64,000 nt of DNA from the NCBI RefSeq assembly GCF_001278705.1, contig NZ_CP012600.1:4189417-4253416 (forward strand), given 5' to 3'. This document shows, one piece after another, positions 1-8,334 of the stretch; positions within the stretch are counted from its first letter, which is position 1, and the number at the start of each line of letters is the position of its first letter. The position numbers and the translations under genes were made by a program. Under the pieces are notes generated by a model. The model was given only the letters and a program-made list of their open reading frames with translations, did no database searches and was not told the origin of the DNA. This stretch comes from Bacillus gobiensis (GTDB taxonomy: Bacteria > Bacillota > Bacilli > Bacillales > Bacillaceae).

Positions 1-529
1 TAGATAGAAGGTGCTCCAGAGCCTGCCTGGTAGCCGTTTCAAAGTCGATGAAGACAGAATCGCAGCTATCGTCTTTCGTCGTATGATTGATAAAGACAAT
101 GTTATTCAATGAAGAACTGATGCGAGCCAAGCTTTCCATACTGATCCTTCCGATAACAATCAGGCCGTCGAGGTCACGGATCGCCTGATTCATAAGGAGC
201 GTGCTTAGATGGATGGTTTTCGTAATAAAAATACCATTTTCATAGCATTCCTTTTCGATTCCCTGTCTTATGGAATAATAGAATGGATCGTTAAGCTCTT
301 CTTCCTGGGTCATACTAACGACCATGCCGATCCGTAATTCACTGGGGACCGAAGTTTGGGAGTGCTTTCTTTTCCCGCGTGCTTTTTCATAGCCAAGATT
401 TTTAGCTGTCTTCAAAATTCGTTCTCTTGTTTTTTCTGTAACTGATAGGGAACGATCGTCGCTAAGTACTCTTGACACGGTGGCTGTGGATACATTGGCC
501 ATAGAAGCGATATCTTTTATTGTAGCCAT
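1..529 (-). CDS. LacI/GalR family transcriptional regulator (3' part beyond window)
   Basis: The first codons read MATIKDIASMANVSTATVSRVL, the LacI-family helix-turn-helix, followed by a hinge and the start of the periplasmic-binding-like effector domain (segments LRIGMVVSM and DLDGLIVIGRI are visible). The gene starts at 529 behind a GGAGGCG ribosome binding site and runs off the left edge, so only about 176 residues are seen. It is divergent from galK, and the shared intergenic region carries repeated TTTACTAAA boxes, so I infer that it is the local galactose regulator (GalR-like). Effector and target are not provable from this fragment. Family assignment is firm; the galactose role is inferred from position. 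Confidence 0.9.
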   Translation of the reverse strand, partial: MATIKDIASMANVSTATVSRVLSDDRSLSVTEKTRERILKTAKNLGYEKARGKRKHSQTSVPSELRIGMVVSMTQEEELNDPFYYSIRQGIEKECYENGIFITKTIHLSTLLMNQAIRDLDGLIVIGRISMESLARISSSLNNIVFINHTTKDDSCDSVFIDFETATRQALEHLLS

Positions 530-553
530 ACAAGCGCCTCCTCTCATGAATCA

Positions 554-735
554 TTTACTAAAGATAAACATAACCGCTTTTAAAAGAATAGAAGTTATCC
601 GAAAATTTACTAAATTGATAGTAACATTTTTAGTAAACGTTTTCAATATTTTTTGAAAAATAGATTCCTTTTAATAAATAATTCACTTGCAATATTGTAT
701 GTAAGCGCTGTATTTGCTACTATATATTTAGTAAA
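554..735. promoter_or_regulatory. Cluster of TTTACTAAA boxes, putative LacI-type operators
   Basis: The nonamer TTTACTAAA occurs at 554-562 and 606-614, and as its complement TTTAGTAAA at 629-637 and 727-735. The 606 box is part of a wider inverted repeat, TTACTA (607-612) and TAGTAA (619-624). The last box sits just downstream of the galK -10 element. The odd-length palindromic core and the position between a LacI-type gene and galK fit operators for that regulator. This is inference from repetition and position. Confidence 0.6.
695..723 (+). promoter_or_regulatory. galK promoter with cre-like site
   Basis: TTGTAT (695-700) and TACTAT (718-723) are separated by 17 bp and resemble a SigA promoter. 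A cre-like sequence TGTAAGCGCTGTAT (700-713) lies in the spacer, so CcpA repression by glucose is plausible. The TTTAGTAAA box at 727 would overlap the transcription start. Confidence 0.5.
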
Positions 736-763
736 AATTTTATTGAATAAGGGAGAGATGGTC

Positions 764-1951
764 ATGCTTCAAACAGTTATAAGAGCGTTTAGAGATATAT
801 TTCCTGAATCAAATGAAGAGACGAAACTATTTTTTTCTCCGGGAAGAGTCAATTTAATCGGTGAGCATACCGATTATAATGGCGGACATGTATTCCCATG
901 CGCCCTTAATATAGGAACTTATGCTGCAGCCAGATTACGACAGGATAACCAGGTGAATTTGTACAGTACGAATTTTCCGGATCAGCCAGTTTCTTTTCTG
1001 CTTGATGAGCTTTTTTACAAAGAAAAGGATGGCTGGGGGAATTATACGAAAGGTGTTCTGGCTGCGTTTATCGATCAAGGCTATAAAATTGGAAAGGGGC
1101 TTGATCTATTATTCTACGGAAATATTCCGAATGGAGCCGGTCTATCGTCCTCTGCTTCGTTAGAGCTCGCTGTTTCCGTCGTACTGAACAACTTTTTTTC
1201 ATTGTCGGTCGACCCGGTACACATGGCGAAATTAAGCCAAAAGGCGGAAAACGAATTTGTAGGGATGAATTGTGGGATTATGGATCAATTCGCTGTAGCC
1301 ATGGGAAAGAAAGACCATGCGGTACGCTTAAACTGCCAAACGATGGAGTATCAATACAGCCCTCTTACCCTGACGAATGAGTCTATCATCATCGCAAACA
1401 CGAATAAGCGCCGGGAACTCTCCGATTCGAAGTATAATGAACGCAGGGAGGAATGCGAACGTGCACTAGCTGCCTTGCAAACCAAGCTGGATATCCGTTC
1501 GCTTGGCGACGTAACGATCGAGCAGTTTGAAGAGAACCAGCACCTCATTGTAAATCCAACAGACCGTAAGAGGGCAAAACACGCTGTTTATGAAAATATC
1601 CGAACTATTCAGGCGGTTGATCTTTTAAACAAAGGTGATATTCAAGGATTTGGACAGTTAATGAACCAATCTCACTTGTCACTTCGAGATGATTATGAAG
1701 TGTCAGGGAGGGAGTTGGATGCTCTTGCAGAGGCGGCATGGATGCAGGATGGCGTTATCGGATCGCGGATGACAGGAGCAGGATTTGGCGGCTGCACAGT
1801 GAGTATCGTGAAAAATGAGAAAATTGAATCATTTAAAGAGAATGTTGGTTTGCTTTATAAGAAGGAAACTGGGCTCGAAGCAGATTTTTATCTCGTTGAA
1901 ACCGGAAACGGCGCAGGAGAAATTTTCAATACCGAAAATAGTGTACTTTAG
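764..1951 (+). CDS. galK: Galactokinase
   Basis: This 395-residue GHMP kinase phosphorylates galactose to galactose-1-phosphate, the entry step of the Leloir pathway in the cytoplasm. The galactokinase signature GRVNLIGEHTDYNGG lies near residues 28-41, the GHMP phosphate-binding segment GAGLSSSAS near 125-133, and the probable catalytic Asp174 in GIMDQFAV. The C-terminal GSRMTGAGFGGC motif is also present. An in-frame start exists upstream at 653, but the ribosome binding site AAGGGAGAG places the start at 764 and gives the usual family length. galT follows after 12 bases, so they form an operon. No galE is seen in the window. Confidence 0.95.
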   Translation: MLQTVIRAFRDIFPESNEETKLFFSPGRVNLIGEHTDYNGGHVFPCALNIGTYAAARLRQDNQVNLYSTNFPDQPVSFLLDELFYKEKDGWGNYTKGVLAAFIDQGYKIGKGLDLLFYGNIPNGAGLSSSASLELAVSVVLNNFFSLSVDPVHMAKLSQKAENEFVGMNCGIMDQFAVAMGKKDHAVRLNCQTMEYQYSPLTLTNESIIIANTNKRRELSDSKYNERREECERALAALQTKLDIRSLGDVTIEQFEENQHLIVNPTDRKRAKHAVYENIRTIQAVDLLNKGDIQGFGQLMNQSHLSLRDDYEVSGRELDALAEAAWMQDGVIGSRMTGAGFGGCTVSIVKNEKIESFKENVGLLYKKETGLEADFYLVETGNGAGEIFNTENSVL

Positions 1952-1963
1952 GGGCTGTTAGCT

Positions 1964-3487
1964 ATGAATATCGATATTTACCAACAAATTGAGAAGCTGA
2001 TTCAATACGGTATCAACAAAAAATTAATTACGAAATGGGATATAGATGCAGTTCGCAATACTTTTTTAGATGTTCTGAAGCTTGATGACTATCAAGATCC
2101 TGCAGACGTAGTGCCTCCGAAGGAAGACAGCCCTGCTGAAATTCTTGGGAGCATTCTTGATTGGAGTGCGGAAAATGGTTTGCTCGAAGCAGATACTGTT
2201 ACTTATCGGGATTTGTTCGACACCCGCCTGATGGCTTGTTTTGTTCCGTTTCCTTCTGAAGTCAACCGCCGTTTTTTTGACACGTATGAGAAGGAAGGAG
2301 CGAAGGCAGCAACGGCATGGTATTATCAGTTTTCTAGAGATATTAATTATATTCGGACCGACCGGATTCGAAAAAATCAAGACTGGACCTCACAAACGGA
2401 ATATGGAGATATGCAGATCACGATTAATTTATCAAAGCCGGAAAAAGACATAAAAGCAATAGCTGCCGCAAAGGATATGAAGGAGGTTTCATATCCAAAG
2501 TGTCTATTATGTAAAGAAAATACCGGCTACGCGGGAAGAGTGAATCATCCGGCGCGGCAAAATCTTAGAATCATTCCAGTGGAACTTGGCGGGGAGCAGT
2601 GGTTTTTACAATTCTCCCCGTATGTCTATTACCACGAGCATGCTATTATTTTTGCTGCTGACCATGCTCCAATGACGATAGAGCGAAAAACGTTCGACCG
2701 GTTATTTGAATTCGTCAGACAGTATCCTCATTATTTCATCGGATCAAACGCCGATTTGCCAATTGTCGGAGGCTCCATTTTGTCCCACGAACACTTTCAA
2801 GGCGGGTATCATGAATTCCCCATGGCAAAGGCGGAAATAGAAAGAGAATTTACTTTTAAAGGATATCCAGGAGTAACAGCGGGAACAGTGAAATGGCCAA
2901 TGTCTGTGATCCGTTTAAGGGGAAAAGACGCAGGCGAGCTCGCGAAAATTTCAGAGCTCGTATTGGAAAAATGGAAGAATTACAGTGATGAACAGAACCA
3001 CATTCGGGCCTTTTCAGGAGAAACCCGGCACAACACCGTGACACCGATTGCCAGAATGCGTGATGAAGAATTTGAAATTGATCTTGTGTTAAGGAACAAT
3101 CGCACGAACGAAGAGTATCCATCCGGTATTTTCCATCCTCACGAGGAAGTCCATCACATTAAGAAAGAAAATATCGGCTTGATCGAAGTCATGGGCCTTG
3201 CCATCCTGCCCGGCCGTTTGCTGGATGAAATGGCGCTGCTTGCGAAACATATATGCGATGAAAATTTTGAAGAAAAAATTGATCCAAGCGTAGAAAAACA
3301 TCTAACGTGGGCAAAAGAAGTAAAACGTAACCACCCTGAACTTAAGAAAGAAAACGCATCTGCTATTTTAAAAGATGAAATCGGAAAGGTATTCAGCACC
3401 ATATTAGAGCATGCCGGCGTTTTTAAGCGGGATGAAGAAGGACAGAAAGGATTTGCGCGATTTATAGATTTTGTGACTGAGGATTGA
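1964..3487 (+). CDS. galT: Galactose-1-phosphate uridylyltransferase, class II
   Basis: The 507-residue protein is of the long GalT type found in Bacilli, distinct from the roughly 350-residue class I enzyme. It exchanges UMP between UDP-glucose and galactose-1-phosphate. The segment SLLGGSILSHEHFQGG-like region is visible as VGGSILSHEHFQGG near residues 268-281, and a second His-rich stretch IFHPHEEVHHIK lies near 388-399. It is translated directly after galK and ends in a strong terminator, so galKT forms the complete transcription unit here. UDP-galactose 4-epimerase must be supplied from elsewhere. Confidence 0.95.
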   Translation: MNIDIYQQIEKLIQYGINKKLITKWDIDAVRNTFLDVLKLDDYQDPADVVPPKEDSPAEILGSILDWSAENGLLEADTVTYRDLFDTRLMACFVPFPSEVNRRFFDTYEKEGAKAATAWYYQFSRDINYIRTDRIRKNQDWTSQTEYGDMQITINLSKPEKDIKAIAAAKDMKEVSYPKCLLCKENTGYAGRVNHPARQNLRIIPVELGGEQWFLQFSPYVYYHEHAIIFAADHAPMTIERKTFDRLFEFVRQYPHYFIGSNADLPIVGGSILSHEHFQGGYHEFPMAKAEIEREFTFKGYPGVTAGTVKWPMSVIRLRGKDAGELAKISELVLEKWKNYSDEQNHIRAFSGETRHNTVTPIARMRDEEFEIDLVLRNNRTNEEYPSGIFHPHEEVHHIKKENIGLIEVMGLAILPGRLLDEMALLAKHICDENFEEKIDPSVEKHLTWAKEVKRNHPELKKENASAILKDEIGKVFSTILEHAGVFKRDEEGQKGFARFIDFVTED

Positions 3488-3489
3488 GA

Positions 3490-3527
3490 TGTATCCCTCT
3501 GCATGTGGTGCAGGGGGATTTTATTTT
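3490..3527 (+). terminator. Rho-independent terminator of galKT
   Basis: ATCCCTCTGCA and TGCAGGGGGAT form an 11-bp stem around a five-base loop, followed by TTTATTTTTG. It lies immediately after the galT stop codon. Confidence 0.85.
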
Positions 3528-3575
3528 TGTTTGGGAAACTATAATAACTGGACCTGTGGATATTTGTTCTGTGGT

Positions 3576-3650
3576 CGATTTTTCGGAGAATTTGTCGAAA
3601 AATCGATATATTGTTATTTTCGCCGATATATCGAAATTATCGCCGATAAG
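3576..3650. repeat. Intergenic 20-bp period direct repeat, array 1
   Basis: Units beginning with CGA occur at 3576, 3596, 3604, 3624 and 3644. The clearest consecutive units are 3604-3623 and 3624-3643, both starting CGATATAT and ending TCGC. Spacing is 20 bp except for one 8-bp step. No convincing gene is present between the galT terminator and the operator region at 3760. Compare the arrays at 15134 and 26757. Confidence 0.55.
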
Positions 3651-3759
3651 ATAAACAGCCATCATTTTGCTTTCGATGGAATGTGGAAGACGTCAAGCAA
3701 TGTAATTTCGTCAGGCTTTCTTGTGAAGCGTATGCAGCCAATTTGTTCCTTGAAAATAA

Positions 3760-3823
3760 TGTAAAAAGTGTTTGACATAACAAATTGCTAAGGATACGAT
3801 TGGAATGTAAAAAGTTTTTTACA
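3760..3823 (+). promoter_or_regulatory. Promoter with two operators for the XRE repressor pair
   Basis: A SigA-type promoter is visible: TTGACA (3772-3777), 17 bp, TACGAT (3795-3800). Two nearly identical 18-bp imperfect palindromes overlap it: TGTAAAAAGTGTTTGACA (3760-3777, over the -35) and TGTAAAAAGTTTTTTACA (3806-3823, just past the start). They are exactly 46 bp apart. The layout indicates repression, most simply autoregulation by the HTH protein encoded at 4175. Confidence 0.7.
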
Positions 3824-3841
3824 TAATAAGAGGTGAGAGAG

Positions 3842-4156
3842 ATGAATTTGTTGCTTTTCTTTCTAATTCCGCTTTTATCAATTGCTATTACTGCATGGTG
3901 TACAGGATCGAAAGAATATGGATTTGGACCCAATGATGATGAAAGAAAACAAAAAATTAAACAAAAATCAGTTGTTCAAAGCTGGTCTGCATTAGTCCTA
4001 TTTTTCATAACAAACTTCCTAATCGATTTATTTCACCTCAGAGATGAACGCCTCCAAGATATTCCCTTTCTTTATCCCGAGCTATTATATTTAATCATTT
4101 TGATCACAAGCTATTTTCTTTTCTATATTATCAACACCAGAAAAATGAGCGCATAA
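3842..4156 (+). CDS. Small integral membrane protein upstream of XRE regulator
   Basis: The product is 104 residues with three hydrophobic segments near residues 3-20, 47-65 and 80-98 and a charged stretch GPNDDERKQKIKQK between the first two. It resembles the small membrane proteins (DUF2178-like) that commonly precede a minimal Cro-type regulator in Firmicutes; this is from memory of the arrangement, not a proven homology. Start 3842 is preferred to an in-frame GTG at 3833 because it follows AAGAGGTGAG at good spacing. It is transcribed with the HTH gene 18 bases downstream. Function is unknown. Confidence 0.75.
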   Translation: MNLLLFFLIPLLSIAITAWCTGSKEYGFGPNDDERKQKIKQKSVVQSWSALVLFFITNFLIDLFHLRDERLQDIPFLYPELLYLIILITSYFLFYIINTRKMSA

Positions 4157-4174
4157 CAAAAGGCAGGATGGTGT

Positions 4175-4366
4175 GTGTTGGAAAATCAGATAAAAGCATT
4201 GAGGAAAAATCAAGGAATGTCCCAAGAAAAACTAGCGGAAAATTGCAAAGTTTCCCGCCAGACGATTAATGCCATAGAAAATAATAAATATCGTCCCTCT
4301 TTAGAATTGGCATTTCGTATGGCAAAAGTTCTTGGAGTCAAAGTAGATGATTTATTTTTTTATTAG
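4175..4366 (+). CDS. Minimal XRE/Cro-type HTH regulator
   Basis: The protein is 63 residues and is almost entirely one HTH_3 domain: MSQEKLAENCKVSRQTINAIENN is the recognition part and VDDLFFY the typical end of this family. It starts at GTG 4175 (TTG 4178 is also possible). It is the second gene of the unit with the membrane protein at 3842, and its probable targets are the two 18-bp palindromes at 3760 and 3806. The usual model for such pairs is that the membrane protein modulates the repressor; that part is inference. Confidence 0.9.
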   Translation: MLENQIKALRKNQGMSQEKLAENCKVSRQTINAIENNKYRPSLELAFRMAKVLGVKVDDLFFY

Positions 4367-4513
4367 AGAAAATAAGATTGCAGAAGACGAGAAGTTGGCC
4401 GAAAAGAAGGGGAGCATACTTCTATTTTACTTGCAGGTATTTTGATTTTTGTTTTTTTATATATTTGATTGATATGGGTTTTCTTCTGTAGGATGATACC
4501 TCTTAAACGATTT

Positions 4514-4777
4514 TTACAATGGTAGGTATAATGCGTGTTTAAAGCTTGGTTTAGTTACCAACTTTATTGTCAATTCACAACACTGAGGGGGACTGAAGAT
4601 CTTGTCAATAAATACAAATAGACCTAATTGATTTCTCGATTTTTTTGAAACGTACTGAAATGCTTCACAAGATGGACATTTTAACTTATTACTTAACGTA
4701 AACATTTTTACAAAAGTTTCTCTCCAACTCCACTTATAACCACAATTCTGGCAGGTTGGTATTAATACCGCCTCCAT
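4514..4777 (-). pseudogene. Decayed membrane zinc-ribbon protein (TIGR04104-like)
   Basis: The reading frame contains PTCQNCGYKWSWRET and LKCPSCEAFQYVSKKSR, matching the start of the TIGR04104 small membrane zinc-finger proteins (two CxxC pairs, WSW motif). Relatives begin M-P-T-C-Q-N-C; here the codon at that position is ATA, seven bases after TGGAGGCGG, so the natural start codon looks mutated, and the only ATG overlaps the ribosome binding site. After KKSRNQLG the frame loses the hydrophobic C-terminus expected in the family. I read it as a pseudogene with a lost start and a frameshifted tail. Family memory is the basis; alignment would confirm it. Confidence 0.6.
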
Positions 4778-4842
4778 TTATAATCTAACGTTGCCGAGAT
4801 TAATGAATTGCGCCCTATATGAATAATCAGACTTAACGTGAA

Positions 4843-5032
4843 TTATATTACAGCTTCAGATGTTGATTTTTTATTAAAACACTCTTCACATATAAATTTT
4901 CCTTCACTTTTTAAATAAGCTTGAATTTCTGTCATGCCTTTATGCTTTTGGATAACGCATTCTTATAAAAACAATGTCATCACCTTTTATTTCTTTTTCA
5001 CATATTGAACATTTTGCTTTCTCTCCAAACAT
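4843..5032 (-). pseudogene. Small Cys-pair protein gene broken by one-base frameshift
   Basis: Starting at 5032 behind GGAGGTGC the frame encodes MFGEKAKCSICEKEI...MRYPKA and stops at 4940. If one base is removed near 4945 the frame continues as HKGMTEIQAYLKSEGKFICEECFNKK to a stop at 4843. The two halves supply two CxxC pairs, as expected of one small zinc-binding protein of about 62 residues. A one-base insertion is the simplest explanation. The neighbour at 4514 is also decayed. Function is unknown. Confidence 0.7.
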
Positions 5033-5299
5033 TTAAAGCACCTCCAAGCTCTTGAAGTACTATATTTTAATACGATTAACTTTCATAAAAGTTTCCTCAA
5101 TTAAATGGCCATTTCGTATTATAAGTCAATCTGTTAATTCTGGTTGGCCAATTTTTTTATAGATTATTCTTTAAGTAGCTGGGGTAGGACGAATCTGGCT
5201 ATTGGGACTTGATCCCGTCCATTATACTGTCCATCCCCTACTCATTTGTGACATTAAAATATTTCTAAATATACATAATATTCTACCTCTCGAAAAAAG

Positions 5300-6296
<997 letters not shown>

Positions 6297-6322
6297 AATT
6301 AACTCCTTAGTATGTATTTTTA

Positions 6323-6386
6323 TTGCAAATGCAATATTAATGACATGTATTAAATTTAACCTAATTTTGTTGCATTTGCAACAAAA
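6323..6386. promoter_or_regulatory. Two palindromic operators for the MarR regulator
   Basis: Positions 6365-6386 are a perfect inverted repeat with arms TTTTGTTGCA and TGCAACAAAA around TT. The core recurs at 6323-6334 as TTGCAAATGCAA. Both lie upstream of the MarR gene start at 6296, so they are the likely binding sites of its product. Confidence 0.7.
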
Positions 6387-6434
6387 ATTGTGTTTGTAAA
6401 ACCAGATGTATTGTTTTACTGCCTCAGTGAAAAT

Positions 6435-6480
6435 AAAAAACCCTGAATTCGGTCGTTTGAGCCGATATTCAGGGTTTTTT
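6435..6480. terminator. Bidirectional terminator
   Basis: AAAAAACCCTGAAT pairs with ATTCAGGGTTTTTT around an inner CGGTC..GCCG hairpin. It has A and T tracts on both sides. No intact gene points into it from the left; from the right it would end the remnant transcribed leftwards from about 6567. Confidence 0.8.
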
Positions 6481-6482
6481 AG

Positions 6483-6567
6483 TTACTTGCTTGGCTTCAT
6501 GCGGATTAAAGCAACAATAACTTAATAGAGAATTACTGGTGGTACTAATGGTTGCCCCCCTATTAAC
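6483..6567 (-). pseudogene. Possible C-terminal remnant of a transporter gene
   Basis: On the minus strand a frame ending at 6483 reads VIVALIRMKPSK and stop, with one more stop codon upstream of it. The ending resembles the last helix and basic tail of an EamA-type exporter and it abuts the terminator at 6435, which would explain an otherwise ownerless terminator. The fragment is too short to be sure. Confidence 0.25.
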
Positions 6568-6699
6568 CTAAAGAGGAATAAAAAACGCTGATCGGGCTAG
6601 CTCCAGGCCAGCCATCGTTTGTTCACAAATCATATTCCGTTCAAATTCTTCCCAAACTGATAGCATTCCGAATTTGCTTGTAACCAAAACGAGAGTTAT
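6568..6699 (-). pseudogene. Fragment of a serine recombinase (resolvase/invertase)
   Basis: The minus strand encodes SKFGMLSVWEEFERNMICEQTMAGLELAR before a stop at 6568. This matches the region after the catalytic core of Tn3-type resolvases and DNA invertases, where FEREL/LIRERTxAGLxxAR is conserved. Neither the catalytic Ser region nor the C-terminal helix-turn-helix is present. It is evidence for past mobile-element activity in this accessory stretch. Confidence 0.5.
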
Positions 6700-6825
6700 G
6701 GAAGGATTTCTTGTTTAAAGGGTGAGGATAATTGAAAAAAAGATTTCACCTTTTCTAACTTTAAAACGCTTTCAATGGTATAATTAGTAATGAATATAAA
6801 TTGATATAGTGAGGTGGTATTATTA

Positions 6826-7260
6826 ATGGAGACAGGTGAAAAATTAACAATAACGGTAGAAACCACAGTTCATGCACCAGTTAATAAAGTGTGGGAATAT
6901 TGGACAGACCCACAGCACATAATGAAATGGTCTTTTGCTTCTGATGATTGGCATGCATCAAATGCCGAAAATGATTTAAGGGTTGGAGGAAAATTCCTTA
7001 CAAGAATGGAAGCAAAGGATGGAAGCTTTGGATTTGATTTTGGTGGAGTTTATGATGAAATTAGAATAAACGAATTTATTTCTTACACTCTTGGTGATGG
7101 AAGAAAAGTTACGATCACTTTTATTACTCAAGAAAACTACACTAAGGTAATTGAAACTTTTGAAGCAGAAGACACCCACTCCATTGAGCAGCAACAAGCA
7201 GGCTGGCAGGCGTTTCTAGACAATTTTAAAAAATATAGCGAACTTTCTCAAGAAAATTAA
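6826..7260 (+). CDS. SRPBCC (AHSA1-type) family protein
   Basis: The protein is 144 residues and shows the START-like fold of activator-of-Hsp90 relatives: VETTVHAPVNKVWEYWTDP at the start, KWSFASDDW, GGKFLTRMEAKDGSFGFDFGGVYDEI in the middle and QQQAGWQAFLDNFKKY at the end. Such proteins have a hydrophobic ligand cavity; the ligand is not known. The start at 6826 follows GTGAGGTGG; an in-frame GTG at 6814 overlaps that site. It stands alone and ends in a terminator. Confidence 0.9.
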   Translation: METGEKLTITVETTVHAPVNKVWEYWTDPQHIMKWSFASDDWHASNAENDLRVGGKFLTRMEAKDGSFGFDFGGVYDEIRINEFISYTLGDGRKVTITFITQENYTKVIETFEAEDTHSIEQQQAGWQAFLDNFKKYSELSQEN

Positions 7261-7286
7261 ACTGTCGATAGACAGTCTTTTTTTAT
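7260..7286 (+). terminator. Terminator after SRPBCC gene
   Basis: ACTGTC GATA GACAGT followed by a run of T begins at the stop codon of the SRPBCC gene. Confidence 0.8.
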
Positions 7287-7355
7287 GCTTATAAGTGTCA
7301 AGCAGAAATATGTGACCTATACATATAAAATGTGATTAAATCGATTAAAATTAAA

Positions 7356-7372
7356 TGTAACAAAAACGAACC
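7356..7372. repeat. 17-bp imperfect direct repeat, left copy (partner 8335-8351)
   Basis: TGTAACAAAAACGAACC here and TGCAACAAAAACGAACT at 8335-8351 share 15 of 17 bases, including a 13-base identical core. They flank the secreted-protein gene at 7584. They could mark a transferred segment or be chance in AT-rich DNA. Confidence 0.35.
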
Positions 7373-7451
7373 TTTAAAAGTGAATTTTTTAAAAACATAA
7401 TGTTCATTCAAGAAATAAAGAATCCATTTTGATCAGCATAAGTTCATCAAA

Positions 7452-7488
7452 CAAAAAAGCCCAACCCTTTGGGATTGAGCTTTTTTTA
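7452..7488. terminator. Terminator downstream of the secreted protein gene
   Basis: AAAAAAGC(C)CAA(C)CC TTT GG(G)ATTG(A)GCTTTTTTT forms an imperfect stem with A and T tracts on both sides, serving the minus-strand gene that ends at 7584. Confidence 0.65.
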
Positions 7489-7583
7489 TGAATAAAATAT
7501 AATTGAGTTTGAATCTAAATCTGAAGCGTCCTTTGCGAACGCTTTAATTACACCGATTCTAGACTCAGAAGCTGTTTTTCATT

Positions 7584-8171
7584 TTAGTAATTTCCAGTTC
7601 TAATAGAAGAGGTTTCGTCATTGGCATATGAAGGTAGATTCCACCAAACATGAGAACTTGTTAGGTTCCGATATCCGACCATAAAATTGTCATAACCATT
7701 ATGTTCATACAAATTGACCCAAGACCAAGGAGCTACACTTAAAGAAGAAAATCTGTCATTCCAAAAAGATCCCCAACGGACACCTGTAGCCCATACATTT
7801 GTTCCAGAAGACAATCTTACAAACCTACCACCCCGGTTAGCATGCTCAAAGAAATAATCTGTTCCTGACAATATACCTACATCTGCATTCGGTGAAAGTT
7901 CTTTAGCTTGTTGATGATATGCTTCATATTTTTGCGAGGTTGAGAAACCAAGTACCCTTTCTCCTTGATTAGTTTTTTCAACCACAATCCCAGCAATTTT
8001 TTTATGTTCATCTGGTGAATATTTTACTCCATCTACTGTGTCAATTTTTAAATCTTGAACGGAATTCGATGTTGGACTAGCTGCATTTATTTGGCCTTCA
8101 AAACTAAAAACCAAAGATAAAACTAACGCTAACACAAGCGCAGGAAAAAACAGATAATTTTTCTTGATCAT
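7584..8171 (-). CDS. Secreted beta/gamma-crystallin-like protein
   Basis: The 195-residue product has a clear signal peptide (basic KK, hydrophobic core to about residue 25, cleavage near NAAS at 30). The C-terminal half contains FEHANRGGRFVRLSSG and FNDRFSSLSVAPW-like segments (WNDRFSSLSVAPWSWVNLYEHNGY), the pattern of beta/gamma-crystallin folds also seen in peptidase-inhibitor I36 and Streptomyces killer-toxin-like proteins. It starts at 8171 behind GGGAGG and stands alone. The likely role is an extracellular stable beta-sandwich, perhaps calcium-binding or antimicrobial; that is inference. Confidence 0.7.
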   Translation of the reverse strand: MIKKNYLFFPALVLALVLSLVFSFEGQINAASPTSNSVQDLKIDTVDGVKYSPDEHKKIAGIVVEKTNQGERVLGFSTSQKYEAYHQQAKELSPNADVGILSGTDYFFEHANRGGRFVRLSSGTNVWATGVRWGSFWNDRFSSLSVAPWSWVNLYEHNGYDNFMVGYRNLTSSHVWWNLPSYANDETSSIRTGNY

Positions 8172-8334
8172 TAAAAAACCTCCCTAACATTATTATGTTT
8201 TTTCATATAGGCAACAGCTCTAATCAATATCCGAACCTACATTTAATAACAACTGAATATCTCTACTATGTAAACAATCACCCCTTTCTATTTTTTCCAA
8301 CGAAGGAAACCCAGTTGTAAATAAATAGATATTA

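Noticed and set aside
653..763. N-terminal extension of galactokinase
   Set aside because: The extension contains the promoter, cre-like site and operator; the ribosome binding site and family length fix the start at 764.
3489..3764. 91-codon open frame between galT and the operator region
   Set aside because: It starts inside the terminator, lacks a ribosome binding site and crosses the repeat array; composition is not protein-like.
5175..5240. Possible riboswitch or small RNA with stem GGGG..GGAC / GTCC..CCCC and inner GGGA/TCCC hairpin
   Set aside because: The outer stem has a 2x2 mismatch, no T-tract or known aptamer motif follows, and no gene is placed to be controlled.
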